Shown: positions 1 to 7,644, numbered from the stretch's first letter. The stretch: DNA of 64,000 nucleotides from Flavobacterium sp. (GCF_029945805.1 NZ_JAQSDH010000038.1:124001-188000), one strand, 5' to 3'. Made by a program: numbers and translations. The notes: a model not told the origin generated them from the letters alone.

Positions 1-976
1 AAATCAAATGTTCTGGAGCGTAATAATTGCTGAAATTAATTGCGTCATCAATTGAATTTACTACAATGGCACGACTGTTTGCTAATGCTTTTTCAACAAT
101 AGAAACGCGTGACAATTGCGTTTTCTGAATTGTAATTGCTTCACTAACTTTTTCAACAATTTTTTCTGAAGTTGCAACCAAAATTACTTGGCTATCAGCG
201 CCGTGTTCTGCTTGTGATAATAAATCGGATGCTACAAAATCGGCATCGCTAGTTTCATCCGCAATTACTAACAATTCACTGGGTCCAGCTGGCATATCTA
301 TTGCGATTCCGAGTTGTTGTGCATATTGTTTTCCTGCAGTTACGTATTGATTTCCAGGTCCAAATATTTTAGATACTTTCGGAATGGTATCGGTTCCGAA
401 AGTCATCGCTGCAACAGCTTGAATTCCGCCAATTTTATAAATTTTCGTTACACCAGTTAATTGTGCTGCATACAAAATTGCTGGATTTATATTTCCGCTT
501 TTATCTGGTGGCGAACATAAAACAATGTTTTTACAACCTGCAATTTGTGCCGGAATTGCCAACATTAAAACCGTTGAAAAAAGTGGTGCTGTTCCGCCCG
601 GAATATAAATTCCAATAGTTTCGATGGCACGACTTTCTCTCCAACAAAAGACGCCAGAAGTAGTTTCAATTTTAGTTACAGTTTCTTTTTGCGAAGCGTG
701 AAATTTCTCAATATTATTTGCCGCTTGTTGAATTGCATTTTTTAATTCTTTAGAAATTAATGCGCTTGATTCTTGAATTTCTTGTTCTGAAACTTCAAAA
801 TCAGAAATAGAAACACCATCAAAAAGTGAAGTATATTTTGAAATAGCTGAATCGCCATTTTTCTGAACATCAGTAAATATTCCTTTTACGGTTTCATTTA
901 AATCGGCTACTGCAAATGTTTTTCTTTGGGATAAATCAGGCCATTTTTCTGGGCTTGGGTTTATGTATGTTTTCAT
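1..976 (-). CDS. hisD: Histidinol dehydrogenase (partial, C-terminus outside window)
   Basis: Reading leftward from ATG at 976 the frame stays open to the window edge, giving about 325 residues of a protein usually near 430. It starts MKTYINPSPEKWPDLSQRK and carries HisD signatures: IGIYIPGGTAPLFSTVLM, the GPGNQYVTAGK loop, DMPAGPSELLVIADE and the AEHGADSQVILV segment. HisD oxidises histidinol to histidine in two NAD-dependent steps in the cytoplasm, using zinc. It begins 19 bases after hisG, so the two are one transcript under the leader attenuator near 1902-2013. The missing C-terminal part includes further catalytic residues that cannot be checked here. Identification is firm. Confidence 0.96.
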   Translation of the reverse strand, partial: MKTYINPSPEKWPDLSQRKTFAVADLNETVKGIFTDVQKNGDSAISKYTSLFDGVSISDFEVSEQEIQESSALISKELKNAIQQAANNIEKFHASQKETVTKIETTSGVFCWRESRAIETIGIYIPGGTAPLFSTVLMLAIPAQIAGCKNIVLCSPPDKSGNINPAILYAAQLTGVTKIYKIGGIQAVAAMTFGTDTIPKVSKIFGPGNQYVTAGKQYAQQLGIAIDMPAGPSELLVIADETSDADFVASDLLSQAEHGADSQVILVATSEKIVEKVSEAITIQKTQLSRVSIVEKALANSRAIVVNSIDDAINFSNYYAPEHLI

Positions 977-995
977 AGTACTTTTTTTTTAAAAT

Positions 996-1853
996 TTATC
1001 GAATCATTTTTTCAATTGGAATAATCAAGATTCCTTCTGCGCCAAGCGATTTTAGTTTGTCTACAACTTCCCAATACTCGTTTTCTTTTACCACCGAATG
1101 CAAACTGCTCCAACCTTCTTCAACCAAAGGCAGAATTGTTGGTGATTTCATTCCGGGTAAAATTTCACAAATGGATTTTATAGCGGAATTTGGTGCGTTT
1201 AGAAGAATGTATTTATTCTCTTTTCCGTTGCGGTAGCTTTCCATTCGGAATAATAATTTATCTAAAATTTGCTGTTTTTCTTCTGATAAATTTTTGTTTG
1301 AAATTAAAACAGCTTGGCTCTTAGCAACGACTTCAACTTCTTTTAAACCATTCATTAGTAAAGTGCTTCCCGAACTTACAATATCAAAAATGGCATCGGC
1401 AAGTCCAATTCCAGTTGCAATTTCTACGCTTCCGCCTAATTCTTCAATGATTACTGGAATGTTTTTAGAATCAAAGAAATCAGCAAGAATTTTGGGGTAA
1501 CTCGTTGCGATTTTTTTGTTTTTAAAAAAACTTAAATCGGTATAAATCTCATCTTTAGGAATGGCTAATGATAATTTACAAGTCGCAAATCCGAGTTGGG
1601 AAATGGTAGTTACTTTTTTGTCTTTTTCCCAGACTTCATTTTCACCAAGGATTCCAATGTCGGCAACGCCTTGTTCTACATATTGCGGAATATCATCGTC
1701 ACGTAGGTACAAAACTTCGATTGGAAAATTACTGGCAATCGCTTTCAGTTTGCGTTCGCCATTTGAAATTTGAATGCCACAAGATTCTAATAGTTGAATT
1801 GATTTTTCACTCAGTCGGCCACTTTTTTGGATGGCAATTTTTAAAGTACTCAT
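996..1853 (-). CDS. hisG: ATP phosphoribosyltransferase, long form
   Basis: 285 residues, the length of the long HisG form. It catalyses the first committed step of histidine synthesis, joining ATP and PRPP. The N-terminal catalytic part has KIAIQKSGRLSEKSIQLLE and the DIGILGENEV segment; the PRPP-binding loop is near EIATGIGLADAIFDIVSSGS. The last roughly 75 residues (NAPNSAIKSICEILPGMKSP to LIIPIEKMIR) match the regulatory ACT-like domain of long forms, which binds histidine for feedback inhibition. No hisZ partner is needed for this form. It is the first enzyme gene after the His leader peptide and terminator, so it is probably controlled both by attenuation and by feedback. Confidence 0.97.
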   Translation of the reverse strand: MSTLKIAIQKSGRLSEKSIQLLESCGIQISNGERKLKAIASNFPIEVLYLRDDDIPQYVEQGVADIGILGENEVWEKDKKVTTISQLGFATCKLSLAIPKDEIYTDLSFFKNKKIATSYPKILADFFDSKNIPVIIEELGGSVEIATGIGLADAIFDIVSSGSTLLMNGLKEVEVVAKSQAVLISNKNLSEEKQQILDKLLFRMESYRNGKENKYILLNAPNSAIKSICEILPGMKSPTILPLVEEGWSSLHSVVKENEYWEVVDKLKSLGAEGILIIPIEKMIR

Positions 1854-1901
1854 TTTTGTTTGGGATAAAATCTGAGTACAAATGACTGTTATAAAAACAA
1901 A

Positions 1902-1930
1902 AAAACCGTCAGATGAACTCAGACGGTTTT
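1902..1930 (-). terminator. Histidine operon attenuator hairpin
   Basis: On the minus strand AAAACCGTC pairs with GACGGTTTT (9 bp) around an 11-base loop and is followed by a long T-rich tract. It lies between the His-rich leader peptide (stop at 1957) and hisG (start at 1853), the position of a classical attenuator. There is no separate gene upstream that it would otherwise serve. Confidence 0.88.
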
Positions 1931-1956
1931 AAAATATGTTTAGCTACACTACATCA

Positions 1957-2013
1957 TTAACTCGCCTGTGAGGTAAGATGATGGTGATGTAATTGTGCTA
2001 CTGAAAAATTCAT
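1957..2013 (-). CDS. hisL: His operon leader peptide (18 aa, four consecutive His)
   Basis: A short reading frame translates to MNFSVAQLHHHHLTSQAS. Four His codons in a row, followed about 27 bases past the stop by an intrinsic terminator and then hisG, are the hallmarks of a ribosome-mediated His attenuator. The His codon region (TACATCA) can pair with TGATGTA just after the stop codon, which would give an alternative early hairpin; stalling at the His codons would disrupt it. A good promoter (TACATTTG with an upstream TTTG) lies 20 bases before the ATG, placing the expected transcript start about 13 bases upstream of the leader. A longer frame through the same codons exists, but its upstream part spans the promoter. 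Confidence 0.9.
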   Translation of the reverse strand: MNFSVAQLHHHHLTSQAS

Positions 2014-2032
2014 TTTTGTTTTTTTGATGAAG

Positions 2033-2066
2033 CAAATGTAGAACGTAAAACTTGAATAAAAACAAA
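2033..2066 (-). promoter_or_regulatory. Promoter of the his operon (-7 TACATTTG, -33 TTTG)
   Basis: On the minus strand TACATTTG (2033-2040) fits the Bacteroidota -7 consensus TAnnTTTG, with TTTG at 2063-2066 and a 22-base spacer. It directly precedes the leader peptide. Assignment is by consensus match only. Confidence 0.7.
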
Positions 2067-2093
2067 GTTTTATAAACTTTAACTTTTGTTGAA

Positions 2094-3251
2094 TTAAAAT
2101 AGTCGTCCAAAAAAGGCTTTTACAAAAGGAATCGTTGGGCATTTTAGCATCACTTTTAAATCTTCCAAAAATGAGGTTTCTTCGTCTAGAAATCTGAAGA
2201 TTAGTATTGGACTTCCTTTTTTAAATAATGACGAAAACACTTTCGATCCCAATTTGTTGTTTTTATATAAAACATCAATAAAAAGCAAATCATAAAACCA
2301 AAATTTGTCTGTTTTATGGAATTTTCTGAAATCTGTCGCATCTAGCTCAGTCGAGGTGTCTGACGATAGGAATTGGACTAAAGCTTTTGACTTTTTAGTT
2401 ACATTTTTGAACGTAAACCCCGTGCTGGCTTTCGTCCAACCACCAGCGGAACCAATATTTATGACGTTTTTAGTATTGTGTTCCCAGAATTTATAACTCG
2501 TCATCGGAATATTTCCTTTTTCTTTTTCGATGATCTCGTAGTCTGTAATTCCTAGTTTTTGAATGTAATTTTTAATTTCAGATTCGTATTCTTCCTTTGG
2601 AAGTAAATCCTTTGAAAACAGCGTATATTCCAACAAAGCGTCTGTCTCTGATGTTGGTAAAACGTACATAAATCTGGTGTTCCCTTTTTGATCGACTGAA
2701 AAATCCATGAACGTAGCGGACTCTTTATTAAAAACTGCTTTCTTACTTTTTATAAACCAACCTATGAAATGTTGTTGCAATAATGGATATTTCGTTTGAG
2801 CTTTTACTAATTCAGGATCAAAAATCGAGTTAAAAATTTTGTTACAAGTGTAATTTTCAGACTCAGTTGTCACTAAACAATGACTTCCTAATTCTTCAAA
2901 ACTTATGACTTTTTTGTTGATAAAAAATATATTTTCTTGTTGCGAAATTAAGTCGAAAACTAGATTGTAAAAATCCAAGCCACGCATCATTTTATATTGA
3001 TATCGATTTAGATTTAAATTTCGTTGAAAATTAGCATCTGCAAATAAAGCAGTGTTCCATCTTTTTGAAATAATTTCATCAAAAAGATTCGTGTTATCCC
3101 AAAAACACCAAGTACGGTCGTTTGTTTTTTTAGGATTTTCATCTAGTAACAAAATCGTTTTGTCTTTGAATTTTCCTGACAGAATCATTTGATATACGGT
3201 CATCAAAGCCGATAATCCGGAACCCGTAAAAATGTAATTGTAGTTTCTCAC
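2094..3251 (-). CDS. crtY: Lycopene beta-cyclase family protein
   Basis: About 385 residues from a GTG at 3251. The N-terminal dinucleotide-binding segment YNYIFTGSGLSALMTVYQM and the following LLDENPKKTNDRTWCFWD are typical of CrtY-type cyclases, which close the ionone rings of lycopene in carotenoid (zeaxanthin-type) pigment synthesis at the membrane. The conserved INIGSAGGWTKASTGFTF segment is present near residue 270. An in-frame ATG exists 48 bases upstream, but the sequence between lies over the preceding gene's terminator and a TACCTTTG promoter element (3256-3263), so the GTG is the better start and the mRNA may be nearly leaderless. No other crt genes are in the window. A decayed copy of this gene's 5' end lies at 4081-4163. 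Confidence 0.9.
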   Translation of the reverse strand: MRNYNYIFTGSGLSALMTVYQMILSGKFKDKTILLLDENPKKTNDRTWCFWDNTNLFDEIISKRWNTALFADANFQRNLNLNRYQYKMMRGLDFYNLVFDLISQQENIFFINKKVISFEELGSHCLVTTESENYTCNKIFNSIFDPELVKAQTKYPLLQQHFIGWFIKSKKAVFNKESATFMDFSVDQKGNTRFMYVLPTSETDALLEYTLFSKDLLPKEEYESEIKNYIQKLGITDYEIIEKEKGNIPMTSYKFWEHNTKNVINIGSAGGWTKASTGFTFKNVTKKSKALVQFLSSDTSTELDATDFRKFHKTDKFWFYDLLFIDVLYKNNKLGSKVFSSLFKKGSPILIFRFLDEETSFLEDLKVMLKCPTIPFVKAFFGRLF

Positions 3252-3255
3252 AGCA

Positions 3256-3263
3256 CAAAGGTA
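3256..3263 (-). promoter_or_regulatory. -7 element TACCTTTG upstream of crtY
   Basis: TACCTTTG fits TAnnTTTG and ends only four bases before the GTG chosen as the crtY start. If it is functional, transcription would begin at or within a few bases of the start codon. A clear -33 element was not seen. Confidence 0.5.
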
Positions 3264-3292
3264 ATTTTTTGGAAAGTTATTTAAAAATAAAA

Positions 3293-3314
3293 AAACCACG
3301 CTTTCACGTGGTTT
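3293..3314 (-). terminator. Terminator after the FAS1 gene
   Basis: On the minus strand AAACCACG pairs with CGTGGTTT (8 bp, six-base loop) followed by a T run. It lies 28 bases past the stop of the fasciclin-domain gene and separates it from crtY. Confidence 0.85.
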
Positions 3315-3342
3315 ACTATGTCAAACAAAAGACTTTTGATTT

Positions 3343-3870
3343 TTATTTGTGCATTAGGACGCCATCAATGACGTGAATAATTCCATTGGAAGCATCTAAG
3401 TCAACAGCTGTTATGCTTGAAACTCCACCTCTGTCGTCTGTAATGATTACGTTACTACCTTTTAAAGAAGCGGTTAATGTACCGCCTTGAACGGTTGTCA
3501 AAACAGCTTTTCCTTTACCCGCTTTAATTGCCGCAACTACCGCTTTACTGTCTAATTTGCCAGCAACCACATGATAGGTTAATATGCCTTGAAGTGTTTT
3601 TAAATTTTCGGGTTTTAATAAACTTTCAATGGTCCCTTTTGGTAATTTGTTGAATGCTTCATTTGTTGGTGCGAATACAGTAAACGGTCCTTTACTAGAT
3701 AAAGTCTCTACTAAGTCGGCAGCTTTAACGGCTGCAACTAAAGTTGTGTGATTTGGAGATCCAACAGCAACTCCTACAATGTTTTGGGTGGCCTTTTGTG
3801 CAAAAGTGTTACCTGTTGCGAAAAATGCAAAACCTAAAATTACTAACGATAAAATTTTTTTTGTTTTCAT
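3343..3870 (-). CDS. Secreted fasciclin (FAS1) domain protein
   Basis: 175 residues. The N-terminus MKTKKILSLVILGFAFFATG followed by NTFAQ is a cleavable signal peptide. The rest is one FAS1 domain: NHTTLVAAVKAADLVETL, the first conserved motif GPFTVFAPTNEAFNKLP, TYHVVAGK, and the second motif NGIIHVIDGVL at the C-terminus. FAS1 proteins are extracytoplasmic and often mediate adhesion or matrix contact; the specific ligand here cannot be read. It is monocistronic: a terminator follows and a long spacer precedes it. The likely promoter is a TACATTTA-like element about 30 bases upstream, a weak match. Confidence 0.92.
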   Translation of the reverse strand: MKTKKILSLVILGFAFFATGNTFAQKATQNIVGVAVGSPNHTTLVAAVKAADLVETLSSKGPFTVFAPTNEAFNKLPKGTIESLLKPENLKTLQGILTYHVVAGKLDSKAVVAAIKAGKGKAVLTTVQGGTLTASLKGSNVIITDDRGGVSSITAVDLDASNGIIHVIDGVLMHK

Positions 3871-4170
3871 ATTTTTTAAATTTATTTTTATAAATGTACA
3901 GTGTTTTCAAAAGGAACTAATTTCACTTTGTATTAAGTTTAACTATCGTTCATTTTAGTTTATCAACATTAGTAGCTTACTGTTTTCTATTTTTCTATTT
4001 TTAAAAAAACTTAAAATAAGCTCTAGCAAAGCTTCTCTTGATTTCATGCCTGTTGAATTTACATATATTTATAAAATAATGATGTGTCCGAAATTTTTCA
4101 AGGCATAATCATTTTGTAAACCGTTATCAAGGCTGATAAACTAAACCTGCAAAAATGTAACGGAAGTATT
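3871..4170. other. 300-base spacer containing a crtY relic
   Basis: No intact gene was found. The right part (about 4081-4163) resembles the 5' end of crtY (separate entry). The left part holds AT-rich sequence with the probable promoter of the FAS1 gene. No tRNA-like structure was seen. Confidence 0.6.
4081..4163 (-). pseudogene. Decayed fragment of a lycopene cyclase 5' end
   Basis: Read on the minus strand from about 4162, TTACATTTTTGCAGGTTTAG continues through CCTTGATAACGG, AAAATGATTATG and GAAAAATTTC. This follows the start of crtY base for base (TTACATTTTTACGGGTTCCG, CTTTGATGACCG, CAAATGATTCTG, GAAAATTC), with scattered substitutions and small gaps over roughly 80 bases. The reading frame has stop codons, so it cannot be functional. 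It sits one gene away from the intact crtY, in the same orientation. Alignment was by eye; a pairwise alignment would settle its length and identity. Confidence 0.6.
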
Positions 4171-4914
4171 TTATATTCGGAACGAAAAACCTACTGCAAT
4201 ATAATGATTTGGTGCATTATCCGTAATTCCGATACCTGAAGATAAATCTAGCATGAAATTATTGTTAATCAAATAAGTTATTCCTCCATCAAAACTATGG
4301 TTGGCTTTATCTTTTTCGGGCGCAAATCCAAATAACTCGATATAAGAACCGAATTTATTTGTAAATGTATATCCGGTTGTGACCGTGTATATAAAGGTTG
4401 CATTAGGTGCAATCCCATTCCATTCGGCACCAAGATTATAACTAAAAGTCATTTTTTTTGACAAGGTGTGTTGCATTACAAATCTAAATTCTGGTGCAAA
4501 ATAATCTGATTTAAAATTTGTGGATGCTACGTTTGGTAATAAAACATGTCCGATAAAAGATGTTTTTGGCAAAAACCCTTTTTCATCCGATATCTTAATT
4601 TTGCAACCGATTAGTATCGGATTTAATCCGGAAATGGATTGACCAGCTGTTTTTTCCGATACAAATTCTGTAATTAAGCGAAGCTCAAAATTTTTGTTCA
4701 CGCCATACTTCCATAATGTTGAAGGCAACGTATTTGTGTAGCTGGTAGCATCATTTTTTTGGAATGAAAAACCAGTTTCTACTTGAAACATACCTTTGGG
4801 AACTAGTGCTGGTGTCTCGGTTTGGTCTGGACGATCGGTTTGTAGTGGTTCCGTTTCTTGCGAGTAGCTAATCAAATTGGAAATGAGGAGTAAAAAAAGG
4901 ATAATTTTTTTCAC
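4171..4914 (-). CDS. Outer-membrane transporter-like protein (phenol MetA-type family)
   Basis: 247 residues with a signal peptide (KKIILFLLLISNLISYSQ). The mature start ETEPLQTDRPDQTETPALVP and the alternating beta-strand pattern ending in VGFSFRI with a terminal aromatic-rich strand resemble the putative MetA-pathway-of-phenol-degradation transporter family, beta-barrel proteins of the outer membrane with poorly known substrates. The start codon is GTG at 4914; no ATG fits. It is divergent from the Nramp gene, and the 79-base gap holds promoters for both plus inverted repeats, so a role in metal passage across the outer membrane is a reasonable inference and not shown by the sequence itself. 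Confidence 0.7.
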   Translation of the reverse strand: MKKIILFLLLISNLISYSQETEPLQTDRPDQTETPALVPKGMFQVETGFSFQKNDATSYTNTLPSTLWKYGVNKNFELRLITEFVSEKTAGQSISGLNPILIGCKIKISDEKGFLPKTSFIGHVLLPNVASTNFKSDYFAPEFRFVMQHTLSKKMTFSYNLGAEWNGIAPNATFIYTVTTGYTFTNKFGSYIELFGFAPEKDKANHSFDGGITYLINNNFMLDLSSGIGITDNAPNHYIAVGFSFRI

Positions 4915-4923
4915 GTGATTTTA

Positions 4924-4978
4924 TTTTTAGACAAAGCTAAAAAATTATTTAGTCAAATAAAATAAATTTTTATATTTG
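4924..4978. promoter_or_regulatory. Divergent promoters with inverted repeats between OMP gene and mntH
   Basis: Rightward -7 element TATATTTG at 4971-4978 serves mntH; leftward TAGCTTTG (4932-4939, minus strand) serves the OMP gene. Two inverted repeats overlap them: TTTTTAG(acaaag)CTAAAAA at 4924-4943 covers the leftward -7, and TTATTT(agtc)AAATAA at 4945-4960 covers the rightward -33 region. They are good candidate operators for the DtxR/MntR-type regulator encoded just downstream. Confidence 0.6.
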
Positions 4979-4993
4979 CGTAAATATTTAGAT

Positions 4994-6865
4994 ATGAGCA
5001 AGTCATTAGAAGAAGTAAACGAATCGATTTCCACTCAAGGTAAAACATCCACTTTCCGAAAAATATTAGCGTTTTTTGGTCCTGCCTATTTAATTTCTGT
5101 AGGTTATATGGATCCTGGAAATTGGGCTACCGATTTAGCTGGAGGAAGTCAGTTTGGCTATTCCCTGCTTTGGGTTTTATTAATGAGTAATATCATGGCT
5201 TTGCTTTTGCAGAGTTTAAGTGCCCGATTGGGAATTGTTACCCAACGAGATTTGGCACAAGCTTCGAGAGAAACGTATTCGAGACCAATTAACTATATTC
5301 TCTATTTTTTAGCCGAAATTGCTATTGCCGCATGCGATTTGGCCGAAGTGCTAGGAATGGCAATTGGGTTGAATTTACTGTTTGATATTTCGCTAATCAA
5401 CGGTGTACTGATTACCGTTTTAGATACGTTTTTATTGCTTTTTTTAATCAATAAAGGAATGCGAAAAATGGAAGCCTTTATCATTGCTTTGGTGGCCATT
5501 ATTGGTTTTTCATTTATGTTTGAAATGGTTTTTGCTGAACCTAATGTTACGGAAGTTTTCCGTGGATTAATCCCAACAATGCCTTCAGAAGCAGCGTTGT
5601 ATATCGCAATCGGAATTATTGGCGCTACCGTAATGCCCCACAACTTATACCTGCATTCGTCCTTGGTACAAACCCGAAAATTTGACCGTACCAAAGAGGG
5701 AATAAAGCAAGCCTTAAAGTATAATTTCATAGATTCTACCATTGCATTAAACTTGGCATTCTTTGTCAATGCGGCGATTTTAATTTTGGCTGCAGCCACA
5801 TTTTACAAAGCAGGATTGTTTGAAGTTGCCGAAATTCAAGATGCGCACCGGCTTTTAGAACCGATGTTAGGCAGTAAATGGGCGCCAATTTTATTTGCCG
5901 TTGCTCTAATTGCAGCTGGACAAAGTTCTACGATCACAGGAACCTTAGCGGGTCAAATCATAATGGAAGGGTATCTTAATTTAAGAATTCAACCATGGGT
6001 TCGACGAATTATTACAAGGTTAATCGCGATAGTTCCAGCGGTAATTGTCATTTCGATATTTGGCGAAAGCGTCACTGGAAAAATGTTGATTTTAAGTCAA
6101 GTGATTTTAAGTTTGCAACTTGGTTTTGCCATCATTCCGTTGATACATTTTGTGAGCGATAAATCGAAAATGAAAGGGTTTCACATTTCTAGAATTACAC
6201 AAATCGCTTCTTGGCTCATAGCCATAATCATCGTTTCCTTGAATGCCAAATTAGTTTATAACGAAATTGAAGGTTGGTTAGAAACTTCGGAAAATCCCAT
6301 AATCCTCTGGTTTACTGTTGTTCCGTTGGCATTTGGGTTTTTGATTTTGTTGCTTTATATTGTTTTTAAACCTTTTATTACAAAGACGAAACACAATATC
6401 GAAAACCATTCTCCTCACAATATGAAACTCAATTTTTCAAAATCAGAATCATATGATAAAAAGAACATTGCCATTTCGGTAGATTTTTCAGCTGCAGATG
6501 AAATTGCTATCAATAGTGCTTTTGAGCTTGGTGGAACTGAGGCTAACTATACTTTAATTCACGTTGTAGAAACCGTTGGAGCAATTCTTTACGGTAATGA
6601 TGTTGATGATCATGAAACTATTATAGATGAAAAATTACTCAAGGAATATCAGAAAATGCTAAACGAAAAAGGGTTTAAAGTTGAAATCAAACTTGGGTTT
6701 GGGAAACCAAACGCCACAATACCTAAAATTATAAACGAAGGAAATTTTGATATTTTAGTCATGGGAACCCACGGTCATACCGGATTTAAAGACCTGCTTT
6801 TTGGTACTACCGTTGATAAATTACGGCACAAGATTTCAATACCTTTATTTATCGTAAAAAAATAA
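4994..6865 (+). CDS. mntH: Nramp family divalent metal transporter fused to a UspA domain
   Basis: 623 residues from ATG at 4994 (a TTG 18 bases earlier lies inside the -7 element and is rejected). Residues about 1-460 are a multi-span Nramp transporter with the metal-binding DPGNW motif in the first helix and MPHNLYLHS in the sixth, so it should import Mn2+ or Fe2+ with protons across the inner membrane. Residues about 485-623 form a universal stress protein domain ending GDILVMGTHG-like (DILVMGTHGHTGFKDLLFGT, the nucleotide-binding loop) and IPLFIVKK. The soluble domain may regulate transport in response to nucleotide. It is followed three bases later by a DtxR/MntR gene, clearly one operon. 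The gene symbol is by family; metal preference is not determined. Confidence 0.92.
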   Translation: MSKSLEEVNESISTQGKTSTFRKILAFFGPAYLISVGYMDPGNWATDLAGGSQFGYSLLWVLLMSNIMALLLQSLSARLGIVTQRDLAQASRETYSRPINYILYFLAEIAIAACDLAEVLGMAIGLNLLFDISLINGVLITVLDTFLLLFLINKGMRKMEAFIIALVAIIGFSFMFEMVFAEPNVTEVFRGLIPTMPSEAALYIAIGIIGATVMPHNLYLHSSLVQTRKFDRTKEGIKQALKYNFIDSTIALNLAFFVNAAILILAAATFYKAGLFEVAEIQDAHRLLEPMLGSKWAPILFAVALIAAGQSSTITGTLAGQIIMEGYLNLRIQPWVRRIITRLIAIVPAVIVISIFGESVTGKMLILSQVILSLQLGFAIIPLIHFVSDKSKMKGFHISRITQIASWLIAIIIVSLNAKLVYNEIEGWLETSENPIILWFTVVPLAFGFLILLLYIVFKPFITKTKHNIENHSPHNMKLNFSKSESYDKKNIAISVDFSAADEIAINSAFELGGTEANYTLIHVVETVGAILYGNDVDDHETIIDEKLLKEYQKMLNEKGFKVEIKLGFGKPNATIPKIINEGNFDILVMGTHGHTGFKDLLFGTTVDKLRHKISIPLFIVKK

Positions 6866-6868
6866 AAA

Positions 6869-7522
6869 ATGACTTTTTCAGAAGAAAATTACCTCAAAAC
6901 AATATACCATCTCGCCACAATTTCAGAAGGAGAAGTAAGCACAAATGCGATTGCCGAAAAAATGGAAACCAAAGCTTCGTCGGTTACAGACATGCTGAAG
7001 AAACTCTCGGAAAAGGAACTAATTGTTTACCAAAAGTACAAGGGGGTCTCTTTAACAGACACCGGAAAATTATCAGCAAAAATGATTGTTAGAAAGCACC
7101 GTCTCTGGGAAGTTTTCTTGGTTGATAAATTGCATTTTCCTTGGGACGAAGTTCATGATATTGCCGAACAATTGGAACACATAAAATCTGAGAAACTGAT
7201 TAATAAATTAGATGATTTTTTAGGCAATCCAACTGAAGATCCCCACGGAGATTCAATTCCAGATGCAAACGGCAAAATCATTAAAGTAGAAAAATTTTTG
7301 CTTTCTGAGCTAAACGAAAATCAATTAGGAATTTGTGTAGGTGTCAAAGATTCTTCAGCAGAATTTCTAAAATATTTAGACAAAAATCAAATCACTTTAG
7401 GTTGTAAAATTGGCGTACTAGCTAAGGAAGAATTCGATTTGTCGTTGAAAATTAAAGTAGAAGATAACACGGTAACGGTTTCTAATAGTATTGCAAATAA
7501 TCTTTATGTTAAAATAGTTTAA
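6869..7522 (+). CDS. DtxR/MntR family metal-dependent transcriptional regulator
   Basis: 217 residues. The N-terminal winged helix (ENYLKTIYHLATISEGEVST, then AEKMETKASSVTDMLKKLSE) and the dimerisation/metal region with HRLWEVFL, LHFPWDEVHDIAEQLEH and GDSIPDANG are characteristic of DtxR-family repressors. The C-terminal about 70 residues form an SH3-like FeoA domain. It senses Mn2+ or Fe2+ and represses uptake genes. It starts three bases after the Nramp-UspA gene. Candidate operators are the inverted repeats at 4924-4960 and the related TTATTTAG motifs at the TonB receptor and feoA promoters. Its 3' end overlaps by four bases the convergent Cys-rich mini-protein gene. Confidence 0.93.
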   Translation: MTFSEENYLKTIYHLATISEGEVSTNAIAEKMETKASSVTDMLKKLSEKELIVYQKYKGVSLTDTGKLSAKMIVRKHRLWEVFLVDKLHFPWDEVHDIAEQLEHIKSEKLINKLDDFLGNPTEDPHGDSIPDANGKIIKVEKFLLSELNENQLGICVGVKDSSAEFLKYLDKNQITLGCKIGVLAKEEFDLSLKIKVEDNTVTVSNSIANNLYVKIV

Positions 7523-7644
7523 TGACAACCGCAGCCGTCATCGCCACAGTTTTTCTTTGATTTCTTTTTCCAAAAAAATTTTCGGATAATAAAAAGTAAA
7601 GCTATTGCAACAGTAAGATAAACTAATGTTTCTTGAAATTCCAT
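7519..7644 (-). CDS. FeoB-associated Cys-rich membrane mini-protein (41 aa)
   Basis: A 41-residue frame starts MEFQETLVYLTVAIALLFII, a single transmembrane helix, then a very basic stretch (RKFFWKKKSKK) and a Cys-rich tail NCGDDGCGCH. This is the layout of the FeoB-associated Cys-rich membrane protein family, thought to assist ferrous iron uptake. It lies 47 bases downstream of the TonB receptor gene in the same orientation, with feoB further upstream, so it may be the last gene of an iron-uptake block. The stem ATCTCA/TGAGAT between it and the receptor lacks a T run, so readthrough is likely. It overlaps the end of the regulator gene on the other strand by four bases. Confidence 0.8.
   Translation of the reverse strand: MEFQETLVYLTVAIALLFIIRKFFWKKKSKKNCGDDGCGCH

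Noticed and set aside
1957..2142. A 61-codon frame through the HHHH region
   Set aside because: Its upstream part crosses the promoter elements and the end of crtY; only the final 18 codons, starting at the internal ATG, make sense as a leader peptide.
5302..5799. A 165-codon minus-strand frame inside the Nramp gene
   Set aside because: It is a mirror of the transmembrane coding sequence; the Nramp frame is strongly supported.
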